Assembly (NCBI GenBank): GCA_046728115.1
Contig: JBKPDW010000026.1
Coordinates: 1 to 8,584 of the forward strand
Direction of reading: 5' to 3'
DNA from: CAVSWN01 sp046728115
Lineage (GTDB): Bacteria > Acidobacteriota > Vicinamibacteria > Vicinamibacterales > CAVVIG01
Length of the DNA: 8,584 bases
Shown here: in pieces, positions 1 to 6,779 of the stretch
How the letters are laid out: the number at the start of each line of letters is the position of its first letter
How positions within the stretch are numbered: the first letter of the stretch is position 1
Translations under genes and position numbers: made by a program
Notes under the pieces: model-generated
What the model saw: only the letters and a program-made list of their open reading frames with translations
What the model was told of the DNA's origin: nothing
Databases searched by the model: none

Positions 1-2082
1 GAGCGTGTACTGCGCCGACGCATTGAAGCGCCGCGTGACCTGACCGCGCAAGGTCACTTGCAGCGAATGACCAATCAGCTTGCCCGTTGATTCAATCTCG
101 CGGACGACGCCGCGGGTCGGATCGGGTCGGGCCTCGTACAATGGCGGGGGCGGCGCGTTCACGTCGCGCGAGAGAAACTGATAGAAGCCGCGCGTGCCCG
201 TGTACGTCACGCTCGCGCTTGTCGCTTTTGCCAGCTGACGTTCAAGGCTCACGCTGTACTGCAAGGTAGATGGAAGCTGGACGTTCGGCGCCAATTGGAC
301 GACACTCGGCGGTTCGGACGAGGGGCCCTGCCCCGGCGGATATGGTTCCGGATATCCCGGGTCGGCGATTACGTACTTCAACTGCTGTTCGCCGTTGTAG
401 CGGATCAGGTCCTGAATCGGCCGCGGCCCGGTCCGATCGTAGAAGACGCCAGCCCCGCCGCGGATAACGGTCTTCCCTCCCGCGTGCGGTGCGAAGGCGA
501 ACGATCCTCGGGGGCCGACGTTGTTGTCGTCGTGAAAGTAGTTCTGCCAGTCGTAGCGGAGGCCTAGCGAGGCCGACAGCCTCGGACCAACGCGAATTTT
601 GTCCTGCACGAAGAAGCCGAGGACCTTCTCGAGGAACGCGACGTGGCCGTCGCCAACCTGCTGGATAAAGGAATAAGGACGGCCGGCCGAATAGGCATCG
701 ATGCTGGAGAAATAGAACGTGCCGTCGATATTCGTGTTGTCATCGAACCGCCGCCGACTCCAGTCGGGAATATTGATTCCCCCTTTCAGGGTGTGCCGCC
801 CGACAGACCAGGTCACCATGTCTGTCAGCGTGACGTGGTGCTCGGTCCGAAGCTGGTCGTTCTGCGCACCGCCACCGGTGAACGTGTCCAGTACGACAAG
901 TTTGCGCGCCGGATCGATGCTCGTCGTCGGCTCGCCCTCCTGGCCGTAGAACACTCGAATCTGGTGAAGAAGTGTCGGCGTAAGGATCGACTGCTGCGTG
1001 TATGTCACACTTTGCTGGGGAAAGCTCCACGTCGTCCCAACAGAGGGGAGGTTCACTCCGCCCACGCCCTGATTGCGCCGCGTCTGGTCCTGAACGGAGA
1101 CGGTGAGCGACATGGTCGTGTTCTGGCCCCGCTGATGGGTGACGGTCCCAGCGGCGAGCCAATTCCGGTGTGGTGCCGCGACGTTCTGCTGAATCGAGCC
1201 CGCAGGGCCTTCGGCGAACACGACTGCCTGGTGGTCGTCCGCGGCTGTCCTTATTGAAAACGTGAACGACGTCTTCTCGGAGCGCCCAAGCGGCCCGCCT
1301 AGAAAGCCTTCAAGGACGCGGCGCTGTTCAGGTGGTTTGACGGTTGCGAACGCGTTGCGCGCGTCGAGCGCAGAGTCGCGAAAGACGAAGTTGCCGAGGC
1401 CGTGGTACTCCCGAGAACCTGGCTTCAGGACGACTTCGATACGTCCGCGCCCTGGGCCCGGATATTCGGCGGAGTACGGATCCTGATTGATCTTGATCTG
1501 CTGGATCGCGGACGCCGACACCATCAGGTTGTTCACCTCGACGCCGTTCACGACGAGCGTCGTCCCGTTCGTCCCGATGGCGCTCGAGTCGAGAAACCGC
1601 GACATCGTCGTCAGGATGTCCTGGTCGAAGACTGGCAGGTTCTCGATCGCGGTTGCGTCGATGGACGACGTGTCGAGGTTGGACGAGGTGTCGACCTTGA
1701 CTTCGGCGGCGCCATTGCCCACCGTCACTTCTTGGCTGATCGCCGCCAGCGGCAAGGTCACCCGCAGTGGTGCGGGGGCTCGATTTCCTACCGTGACGCG
1801 AACCGTCGTTGGCCGAAACCCCTCGAATGTGACGACGAGGTCATACCGACCTTGCGCGATACGGTCGAGTCGGAACGCACCGACGTCGTCGGCCATGGTC
1901 CCGCCCACGACAGTCCCCGTAGCGGCTCTCAACTCGATCTGCGCTCCAGGGAGGACGGCTCCTGTCGAGTCGAAGACAGTGCCGGTGATGGGCTGCCCTG
2001 GAGGCTGAGACTGGGCGTGCGTCAGTTGCGCTGCGAACGCGATGGTCAGCAGCGCAGCGAGCGTGAACGTCCGGAGGCGCAT
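1..2082 (-). CDS. Oar-like TonB-dependent outer-membrane receptor, N-terminal 694 residues (partial)
   Basis: The frame is open from an ATG at 2082-2080 to the left edge, giving 694 residues with no stop. A GAGG ribosome-binding site (2094-2091) lies 8 bases before the ATG. Residues 1-23 form a signal peptide: MRLR, a hydrophobic stretch, then a likely cut after THA. Residues about 31-112 match a carboxypeptidase-regulatory-like domain (GTVFDSTGAVLPGAQIEL, later GRYDLVVTFEGFRP). A plug-like region follows (LVVNGVEVNNL, IKINQDPYSAEYPGPGRGRIEVVLK), then beta-rich barrel sequence with FFVQDKIRV, SASLGLRYDWQ and a terminal QYTL. Proteins of this Acidobacteriota/Myxococcota class are usually about 900-1100 residues, so the barrel end is probably missing. 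Known role: TonB-driven uptake, or possibly protease-linked surface functions, at the outer membrane. The substrate cannot be read from sequence. The fold is secure, the function generic. Confidence -1.
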   Translation of the reverse strand, partial: MRLRTFTLAALLTIAFAAQLTHAQSQPPGQPITGTVFDSTGAVLPGAQIELRAATGTVVGGTMADDVGAFRLDRIAQGRYDLVVTFEGFRPTTVRVTVGNRAPAPLRVTLPLAAISQEVTVGNGAAEVKVDTSSNLDTSSIDATAIENLPVFDQDILTTMSRFLDSSAIGTNGTTLVVNGVEVNNLMVSASAIQQIKINQDPYSAEYPGPGRGRIEVVLKPGSREYHGLGNFVFRDSALDARNAFATVKPPEQRRVLEGFLGGPLGRSEKTSFTFSIRTAADDHQAVVFAEGPAGSIQQNVAAPHRNWLAAGTVTHQRGQNTTMSLTVSVQDQTRRNQGVGGVNLPSVGTTWSFPQQSVTYTQQSILTPTLLHQIRVFYGQEGEPTTSIDPARKLVVLDTFTGGGAQNDQLRTEHHVTLTDMVTWSVGRHTLKGGINIPDWSRRRFDDNTNIDGTFYFSSIDAYSAGRPYSFIQQVGDGHVAFLEKVLGFFVQDKIRVGPRLSASLGLRYDWQNYFHDDNNVGPRGSFAFAPHAGGKTVIRGGAGVFYDRTGPRPIQDLIRYNGEQQLKYVIADPGYPEPYPPGQGPSSEPPSVVQLAPNVQLPSTLQYSVSLERQLAKATSASVTYTGTRGFYQFLSRDVNAPPPPLYEARPDPTRGVVREIESTGKLIGHSLQVTLRGQVTRRFNASAQYTL

Positions 2083-2090
2083 CGGAGAAT

Positions 2091-2094
2091 CCTC
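2091..2094 (-). promoter_or_regulatory. Ribosome-binding site of the TonB-dependent receptor
   Basis: GAGG on the minus strand, 8 bases before the ATG at 2082. It supports that start, as does the signal peptide that begins there. No convincing -35/-10 pair was seen in the 67 bases between this gene and the stop of the upstream fragment. Confidence -1.
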
Positions 2095-2149
2095 GAATCG
2101 CGGCAGACGGCACAAGGAGTCGTGCGCCGACCGTACTCTGTCCGGGATC

Positions 2150-2539
2150 CTAGAGCATTTTTGACTTGTACGTAGTACGGTGGCCGTGGTACTCCTCCGT
2201 GCGAATGGAGGTGGCGATGGCGATGGATCTGCGGAAGCCGCACAACGCCTGCTGATCTGCGAGCACCCGGACCTCCGTCTGCTCAGCAGGTGCGCGGCGG
2301 TGCTCTGAAATCCCGAAATTGAGCGCGATCGATGAAACGTGACCCACGTCCCATTGATCGTCGATGACGCCGTCGATAACCGGCGCCACATCGGTCTGAG
2401 ACACCTGCAGCATGCGAGTGTGCCCGCGGGGAATGTTGTCATCCGTGGCTTGTGCGTGCGGTGTAGAGCCTGCGGCAGCACACACAAGTGCAGTTGCAAA
2501 GAGGATCTGTCGGTCGTGACGAGCGAAATGTGCGGACAT
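2150..2539 (-). pseudogene. Truncated secreted CBM9-like/DUF5916-type protein, N-terminal remnant
   Basis: From an ATG at 2539 the frame gives 129 residues ending in TAG (2152-2150). Residues 1-31 look like a signal peptide (RQILFATALVCAAAG, ending PHAQA). Residues 51-63 (VAPVIDGVIDDQW) and 85-99 (AEQTEVRVLADQQAL) match the opening of the CBM9-like N-terminal domain of DUF5916 proteins, which typically reads 'PxIDGxLDDxxW ... P..xTEVRVLYDxxALY'. After residue 99 the expected 'YxGxRxxDxDPS' pattern is lost, although a different frame there reads DPS, which suggests a deletion or frameshift. Family members usually have several hundred more residues, so this is about the first seventh. No strong ribosome-binding site precedes the ATG. 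The receptor starts 67 bases downstream on the same strand; such proteins often sit near TonB receptors. A short functional secreted protein is possible but less likely. Confidence -1.
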
Positions 2540-2913
2540 CACATTCACGCTGGCGTTGGAGGCCGCCGATCGTGGACCCGTCTCCAAAGGCACTATTCGG
2601 CGAATCGGAGCAGCAAAAATATGTTCGCGACACGGTCGATGCAATGCCGCGAGAGGGCTAACCCGATCGGGTGGTGCGAGGTGTCGTTGCTTGGTCAGTG
2701 GTTTTACGAGGGCACCCGCTGGATAGCGCTGCGAGGATTCCTGAAACGCCGCGTCAGATGACGTCACGCATGGGGCGCATCCGGTCCATCCGATGGAAGT
2801 CGGCTAATGAGAGCCGCCATAAGCGCGAGGTCGCTGCTGAATGCGCGCGGCCTGTGATGCCTCCGTACCGCGCGCCAGCAGAGTACGTCGATCGGGCTAG
2901 CCTGCTGGCAGGA

Positions 2914-2942
2914 TTGATCCATGTTACACGCTGTTGATAAGT
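2914..2942 (+). promoter_or_regulatory. Weak candidate promoter for the P-loop/GHKL-APH unit
   Basis: TTGATC (2914-2919) could serve as a -35 element and GATAAG or ATAAGT (starting 2936 or 2937) as a -10 element, with 16-17 bases between. The match is poor. Its main interest is that the -10 falls inside the inverted repeat at 2928-2956, which would let a bound repressor block it. Treat as a guess. Confidence -1.
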
Positions 2943-2956
2943 ATCACCTACAGCGT
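2928..2956. repeat. Imperfect 29-base inverted repeat, possible operator or hairpin
   Basis: The arms are ACGCTGT (2928-2934) and ACAGCGT (2950-2956), exact reverse complements. Inside them TGATA (2935-2939) and TATCA (2942-2946) also pair, with AG at the centre and a three-base CCT offset on the right. This gives a 7 + 5 base-pair stem, or two half-sites for a dimeric regulator. It ends 56 bases before the ATG of the P-loop gene and overlaps the only promoter-like sequence there. There is no following T-run, so it is not a standard terminator. Confidence -1.
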
Positions 2957-3012
2957 TGAAACGACCTGGCGTGCAGCCGCCTGCAAAGCCGCATACGCGA
3001 TATTGTCTTTCC

Positions 3013-3699
3013 ATGGTGATTGAACTTGCGGGGGTCCCTGGCGCTGGGAAGACGACATTCGCGAAACGCCTAGCGAAGATGATGGGGTGGAAGCGCGTCC
3101 GGATTGACGGCAACGGCGAGCTCTATTGGTACAACTTTCTTTTTCTTCTCCGGCATCCGGTGAACGCGCTCCGACAGATGGTTTGGCTTTTGTCATATCG
3201 CGGCGAGCGCAGGCGCTGGCGTACCAAATTCATGAATCTTTATTTAGTCCGAAATGCGAGGTGGATGAAAGCGCGGCGAATGAACCAGGCGATCATTGAC
3301 CAAGGACATCTGCAGAACATCGTCTCACTGTTCAACGAGGCCATGAGCCCAGACGTGATCGGTGCATACCTTTCCCTTCTTCCAAAACCGGATCATGCGC
3401 TCATCTTTGCTATCCCACCGCAGATTGCCGAGATGCACATGAAAAGGCGCGGCTATGGGGTTCGCGAAGAACTGGACGCGTCGGCGCGGCAACGATGGCT
3501 AGCAGCTGCGCATGTGAATGTCGGAATCCTCTGGTCGATAATACGAAAGGCCGGTGTCGCGGCAGAACTCATCGATGGTTATGAAGCGGCTGAACGAACG
3601 CTTTTGCGCTTCACTGCGCCGCACACGGTCTGCGACATTCAAAATCCGAATTCCGGACGAAGAAAACGTGACGGGCGGATAGGCGTGATGGTTCGCTGA
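3013..3699 (+). CDS. Small P-loop NTPase/kinase-like protein
   Basis: A 228-residue protein starting MVIELAGVPGAGKTTF. The Walker A motif is G7-VPGAG-K13-T14, directly on the first beta strand, as in small nucleoside, nucleotide and metabolite kinases. Residues 92-98 (QAIIDQG) resemble the acidic strand end of thymidylate-kinase-like folds, and KRRGYGVRE (144-152) resembles an Arg/Lys-rich lid. The end is strongly basic (GRRKRDGRIGV). I chose the ATG at 3013 because it places the P-loop at the usual distance; a TTG at 2956 would add 19 unlike residues. Neither start has a clear ribosome-binding site. The next gene begins 29 bases downstream on the same strand, so the two are probably co-transcribed. 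Parts of the gene look more A/T-rich than its neighbours. Expected to bind ATP and phosphorylate a small molecule or sugar; the substrate is unknown. Confidence -1.
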   Translation: MVIELAGVPGAGKTTFAKRLAKMMGWKRVRIDGNGELYWYNFLFLLRHPVNALRQMVWLLSYRGERRRWRTKFMNLYLVRNARWMKARRMNQAIIDQGHLQNIVSLFNEAMSPDVIGAYLSLLPKPDHALIFAIPPQIAEMHMKRRGYGVREELDASARQRWLAAAHVNVGILWSIIRKAGVAAELIDGYEAAERTLLRFTAPHTVCDIQNPNSGRRKRDGRIGVMVR

Positions 3700-3728
3700 C
3701 ATCCGGAGAAAGGAAACCAGCCTCCTGC

Positions 3729-5342
3729 ATGATCGACCTCGTCCGCACCAAGGGAGAGCTTCTCGCCACCATTGGGGCATCTCACTCCTGCCGCGATCCA
3801 GTCACGGATGCCTTCGACACGTCAGTTCTAGGTTCCAACGATGTCGTACTCCTTCTCCGTGCACACACGCGAGACGAGCTCTTCCCACTTCTGAAGCTGG
3901 TGCTGTCCGAGCGTTTCGCCGCTGTTCCTCGTCACCTGGTGATCCGAGACGTGCTTGTGCCGGTCAAGAACGCCCTCGGGAATGCCTATAAACATGGGAA
4001 CGGCTTGGATCGCGAGAAGTGGATCACCGTTGAGATCCGCTTCGCACCACTGGGTGCATTGATCTCGATCACCGACGCAGGCCCGGGCTTCGACGTTGGG
4101 GGGAACGTGCGTCGCTTCGAGAATGGAGAGCGCTACTTCGCCAACCATGGCACTGGGTTCCGTAGACTCGACCAGACACAGTCGCTCGTTGCATACGAGA
4201 ACGGCGGCCGCACTCTGCTGCTCTGCTTCCGGCCGCCCACGACCACCAGTCCGGGCGTGCCGCGAAGGGACACGACTCGGCCGCACACCAGCGATCCTGA
4301 GCGGGTCTCACACAAAGCTTCGAGAAGTCTCTTCGATCCCGAATGGATGCAGCTCTGTCTTACCGTCATCTTGCCAGAACTCCAGGACGGACGAACCCTC
4401 ACGAGGTGCCGCAGTTCCAAGGCGCGCGATGGTTGCGGGATTCGGTATGTCCTGCACATCGCCAAGCAGGACTCTCAAACAAGCGAATACCGGATCCTCA
4501 CCGGCCGAGTGCATGCGACCGCAAAAGCTGCGGCTGCCGACTTCGAGGCCGCCGACAGACTGTACCGCGAATTCCAGTCGAAATCTTTCCGGATCCCGCG
4601 GCCTTTGGCGCGACCCGAGCACGATCCGAGACTTGTCCTCTACGATTTCGACCCCTGGATGAACCTTGGTGAGTTTCTGATCCATCTGAGTGGCCCACAG
4701 CGGCTACAGTGGGTAGCGAGAAAGTTCGGAAAGGCCTTGGCCACTCTGCACCAAATTCCGGTCGACCTCCGACACGTCAAGACGATTGCAGTGGAGCAAC
4801 ACCTTGATTTACTTTGCCGTCAGGTAAGGCGCAGGCTGCGTGCGGTCGCCTTAGGCCGCGATTGCGCCGAAAGGCTCAACGCTCTTGTGCAGCGTCTCCG
4901 AGACCGAGCGGCGACCATTACGCCTCGGCCGCCGGCATTCATTCACGGGAATTTAAGCTGGGATTGCCTGCACTACGGGGCGGACAGACGCTTCTATTTC
5001 TATCGCTTCGAAAATTGCCGGATGGGCGATCCCGGATTCGACCTGGGCGGATTTCTGGCGGACCTGCTACGGTTCGGGTCCACTCAGCGCGACGAAGACG
5101 CCTCGCACCACGGACACGAAGCGTTCCTGACAAGTTACGTCAAGCACAGTGGCGATCCGCTGGATGCGGCCCGTGTGGCTATCTTCACCACCTTCGCGCT
5201 GGTTGGTCGCCTGAATAGACTCCTGCACGACGCGGACAGTCCTACCGATGCCGAAATCGGTTTCCTGCTGGCACAAGGGGAACGTCTAATCGCGTCAGTC
5301 GGCGAAAGGTGGCTGGGCCATCTGGATCACCCGCGGCCCTAA
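3729..5342 (+). CDS. GHKL ATPase fused to a degenerate APH-like kinase domain
   Basis: A 537-residue two-domain protein. Residues about 35-168 are a GHKL (HATPase_c_2, RsbW-like) domain: N-box N85-A-Y-K-H89-G90, G1 box D116-AGPGF, and a G2-like HGTGF at 140-144. A Pro/Thr/Arg-rich linker spans about 168-200. Residues about 235-520 have the APH/choline-kinase layout: FRIPRPLARP (287-296) and LVLYDFDPWMNLGEFL (302-317) at the hinge, then FIHGNLSWDCLHY (404-416) and MGDPGFDLGGF (432-442). The usual catalytic Asp of HGD is Asn408, the HxxxxN-type Asn is Cys413, and the Asp of the 'IDWE' metal site is Arg426. The probable beta-3 Lys is also Arg (R260). The kinase half is therefore probably inactive, while the GHKL half keeps its ATP motifs. 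The ATG at 3729 follows an AGGAAA at 3711-3716, a rather long 12-base spacing. A regulatory or sensing role is inferred, not shown. Confidence -1.
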   Translation: MIDLVRTKGELLATIGASHSCRDPVTDAFDTSVLGSNDVVLLLRAHTRDELFPLLKLVLSERFAAVPRHLVIRDVLVPVKNALGNAYKHGNGLDREKWITVEIRFAPLGALISITDAGPGFDVGGNVRRFENGERYFANHGTGFRRLDQTQSLVAYENGGRTLLLCFRPPTTTSPGVPRRDTTRPHTSDPERVSHKASRSLFDPEWMQLCLTVILPELQDGRTLTRCRSSKARDGCGIRYVLHIAKQDSQTSEYRILTGRVHATAKAAAADFEAADRLYREFQSKSFRIPRPLARPEHDPRLVLYDFDPWMNLGEFLIHLSGPQRLQWVARKFGKALATLHQIPVDLRHVKTIAVEQHLDLLCRQVRRRLRAVALGRDCAERLNALVQRLRDRAATITPRPPAFIHGNLSWDCLHYGADRRFYFYRFENCRMGDPGFDLGGFLADLLRFGSTQRDEDASHHGHEAFLTSYVKHSGDPLDAARVAIFTTFALVGRLNRLLHDADSPTDAEIGFLLAQGERLIASVGERWLGHLDHPRP

Positions 5343-5372
5343 TCAACTGGCCGGACCCCGAAGCGACTTCGG
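5334..5372. terminator. Two short hairpins at the convergent gene ends
   Basis: CGGCC (5334-5338) pairs with GGCCG (5349-5353) around a loop that contains both stop codons, and CCGAAG (5358-5363) pairs with CTTCGG (5367-5372) around a CGA loop. Neither is followed by a T-run on either strand, so they are not standard intrinsic terminators. They are the only structures available where the two units meet, and the second lies inside the methyltransferase's last codons. Low confidence. Confidence -1.
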
Positions 5373-6002
5373 CGCCTTCGTGAATACCGTCACGAGTGTT
5401 TCGAGCTGACGTCCGTCCTTTCGGCCGCGGAAGAAGTCCTCGATCTTTCGCTCGTAGCCGACGTTCATGAAGAGATCACGGTACGTGCGGATGAGCCACG
5501 GCTGCATCAGATAATCATCGATGCCACCGCACGTGTTCGCCATGAGAAACTCCCCGCCGTCTCGCGTCGCCTCGAACAGCTGAACGGCCAGCCATGCGAC
5601 GTTGAAGAATGAGTACAGCCAGCCAAGGTAGTAGATGGTCTCGCTCATGACGACCAAATCCCATGGGCCGTGCGATCTCGGATCGAACTCCATGATGTTG
5701 GCGATTCGAAAATCAATCGCGCGAGGAGCCGGAGAGAGAGCGCGCGCGCGCTCGATCGCAAGAGGTGAAATGTCGATGGCAAGCAGGTATCCGGACACCG
5801 AGGCGAGCCGCCGGGACAAGCAACCGCTACCGCAGCCAATCTCCAGGACCCGGTCGTACGGACCGCTGGTCAACACGTTGATCTGCTGGTCGTACTTGAG
5901 ACGCTCAAACTCGGAGGTCTCGAGCTCCCAGAAATCCCCGTTCCGCCAAATGTCGTCGAAGAATGCCTGCGCGTGTTCGTGAATCGACTCGCGATCCTTC
6001 AT
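5343..6002 (-). CDS. NodS-like class I SAM-dependent methyltransferase
   Basis: A 219-residue protein, complete, from ATG at 6002 with a G-rich stretch just upstream. The SAM-binding motif I is VLEIGCGSG (52-60). The acidic residue ending strand 2 is D77 in LLAIDISPLAIERA, and PWDLVVMSETIYYLG (113-127) is the motif IV region. The 'SExxYYL' pattern and N-terminal HEHAQAFFDDIWRNGDFWE are characteristic of the NodS branch, whose founding member N-methylates the deacetylated terminal sugar of rhizobial Nod factors. It is the last gene of the minus-strand unit, 42 bases after the deacetylase stop, which supports a sugar substrate with a free amine. An O-methyltransferase acting on the glycan is an alternative. 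Its stop codon touches that of the convergent fusion gene. Confidence -1.
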   Translation of the reverse strand: MKDRESIHEHAQAFFDDIWRNGDFWELETSEFERLKYDQQINVLTSGPYDRVLEIGCGSGCLSRRLASVSGYLLAIDISPLAIERARALSPAPRAIDFRIANIMEFDPRSHGPWDLVVMSETIYYLGWLYSFFNVAWLAVQLFEATRDGGEFLMANTCGGIDDYLMQPWLIRTYRDLFMNVGYERKIEDFFRGRKDGRQLETLVTVFTKAPKSLRGPAS

Positions 6003-6044
6003 AGCGCCCCCGCGGCACAGGAACTAGAATTCTTAATTCAGGCG

Positions 6045-6764
6045 CTACGACACGCCCGCAACTCGAAGATCAGCGAAAGATACGAGCGTGATATGCAGCG
6101 ACACCAGGCGTTCACGGACAGCCGGATCACACAATGTCTTGACCTCGCAATCCCGTTCTCGAGCGTAGACCGACGCCAGGCCCTGCGAGGATCCAGGATG
6201 ACATCCCAGCTCCGTAACGCCGGGCGCCAGCGCCTCGAGCAACCCGCACAGGGCCGGCGTGGAGACCTTTTCCGGTAGAGGCTCGCCCTCCCTCGTCTGG
6301 CCGTAGAAGTCGCCGCAGTAGCGGACCCGGGAGCTGAATTGGCGCACCGGAATGTCCATCGTCCGCCCGTGCCGGATCACAACCTTTCGCACAGGTTCTC
6401 TCAGATGAACATGCTGATGAGAATCAATGTGAGTAGGGTTTTGTCCCACGAGATCCCGAAACGCAGCGATCTGTTCGCGCACTTCGTGAGCGACGGCCGA
6501 CGGGTCCGCGAGATCCACGCGGTGATAGCTGAGGACCCAGTCACCATCGCTGTAAACCCACTCACCAAGATCGAGGTGGATTCCAACGCCCAATGACGCG
6601 TTCCGGCGAGCATATTGAGCAGCAGCAACAGCCTGGGAGCGATAGACCATCAGGCTTGCACTGGTCACTATGCCTCTCTCGTACGACTCGATGATCCCCT
6701 CGTTCACACAAGCGCCGTAACCGAAGTCATCGGCGTTGACCACGAGGTACCGCTCAGTGCTCAC
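6045..6764 (-). CDS. ChbG/YdjC-type carbohydrate deacetylase
   Basis: A 239-residue complete protein. It carries all the family motifs: VVNADDFGYG (8-17), with the metal-binding Asp pair D12-D13; GIHLDLGE (61-68), with H63; THIDSHQHVH (111-120); and TELGCHPGS (184-192), with H189. In characterised relatives a divalent metal held by Asp and two His removes an acetyl group from N-acetylated sugars such as chitobiose. There is no signal peptide, so it should act in the cytoplasm. The start is GTG at 6764, fixed by an excellent GAGGAG five bases upstream. It begins 15 bases after the stop of the preceding glycosyltransferase, and is probably co-transcribed with it. The substrate is most likely an intermediate made by the neighbouring transferases rather than a scavenged chitin fragment, though the latter cannot be excluded. 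Confidence -1.
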   Translation of the reverse strand: MSTERYLVVNADDFGYGACVNEGIIESYERGIVTSASLMVYRSQAVAAAQYARRNASLGVGIHLDLGEWVYSDGDWVLSYHRVDLADPSAVAHEVREQIAAFRDLVGQNPTHIDSHQHVHLREPVRKVVIRHGRTMDIPVRQFSSRVRYCGDFYGQTREGEPLPEKVSTPALCGLLEALAPGVTELGCHPGSSQGLASVYARERDCEVKTLCDPAVRERLVSLHITLVSFADLRVAGVS

Positions 6765-6769
6765 GACAA

Positions 6770-6775
6770 CTCCTC
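6770..6775 (-). promoter_or_regulatory. Strong ribosome-binding site deciding the GTG start of the deacetylase
   Basis: GAGGAG on the minus strand, five bases before GTG 6764. It sits within the 15-base gap after the glycosyltransferase stop (6782-6780), so translation can restart independently of the upstream gene. Confidence -1.
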
Positions 6776-6779
6776 ACCC

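Larger units (their letters stand above)
2540..3012. other. Gene-poor stretch between the two divergent units
   Basis: No frame here shows recognisable protein features. The minus-strand frame stays open upstream of the CBM9-like fragment to about 2767, but it reads as low-information sequence. The stretch holds a perfect 12-base palindrome (ACCCGATCGGGT, 2661-2672), a TGACGTCA palindrome (2759-2766) and the larger inverted repeat at 2928-2956. It separates minus-strand genes on the left from plus-strand genes on the right, so any promoters for both units should lie here. No RNA gene was recognised. Confidence -1.

Noticed and set aside
643..1257. Plus-strand open frame of 204 codons, and several others across 87-2175
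   Set aside because: They lie opposite the TonB-receptor gene, which has a signal peptide and domain motifs in the minus frame. The plus-strand translations are Arg/Pro/His-rich and show no motifs, as expected of antisense frames in GC-rich DNA.
2540..2767. Longer version of the CBM9-like fragment starting at 2767
   Set aside because: The added residues have no signal peptide or domain match, while the signal peptide starts just after the ATG at 2539.
2671..2937. Plus-strand 88-codon frame in the gene-poor stretch
   Set aside because: No ribosome-binding site, no motif, and basic low-information sequence. It is most likely a chance frame.
2754..3113. Minus-strand open frame of 119 codons containing NVVFPAPGTPAS
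   Set aside because: That string is the reverse-strand reading of a Walker A P-loop (GxPGAGKTT); the real gene is on the plus strand.
4941..5070. Calling the APH-like domain an aminoglycoside-resistance enzyme
   Set aside because: The HGD, Asn and IDWE-type catalytic positions are all replaced, and the domain is fused to a GHKL ATPase in a glycan locus. The resemblance is to the fold, not the resistance function.
6027..6039. GAATT-CTT-AATTC hairpin between the deacetylase and methyltransferase genes
   Set aside because: Five A/T-rich base pairs with no T-run. It is too weak to call a terminator inside a 42-base gap of an apparent operon.
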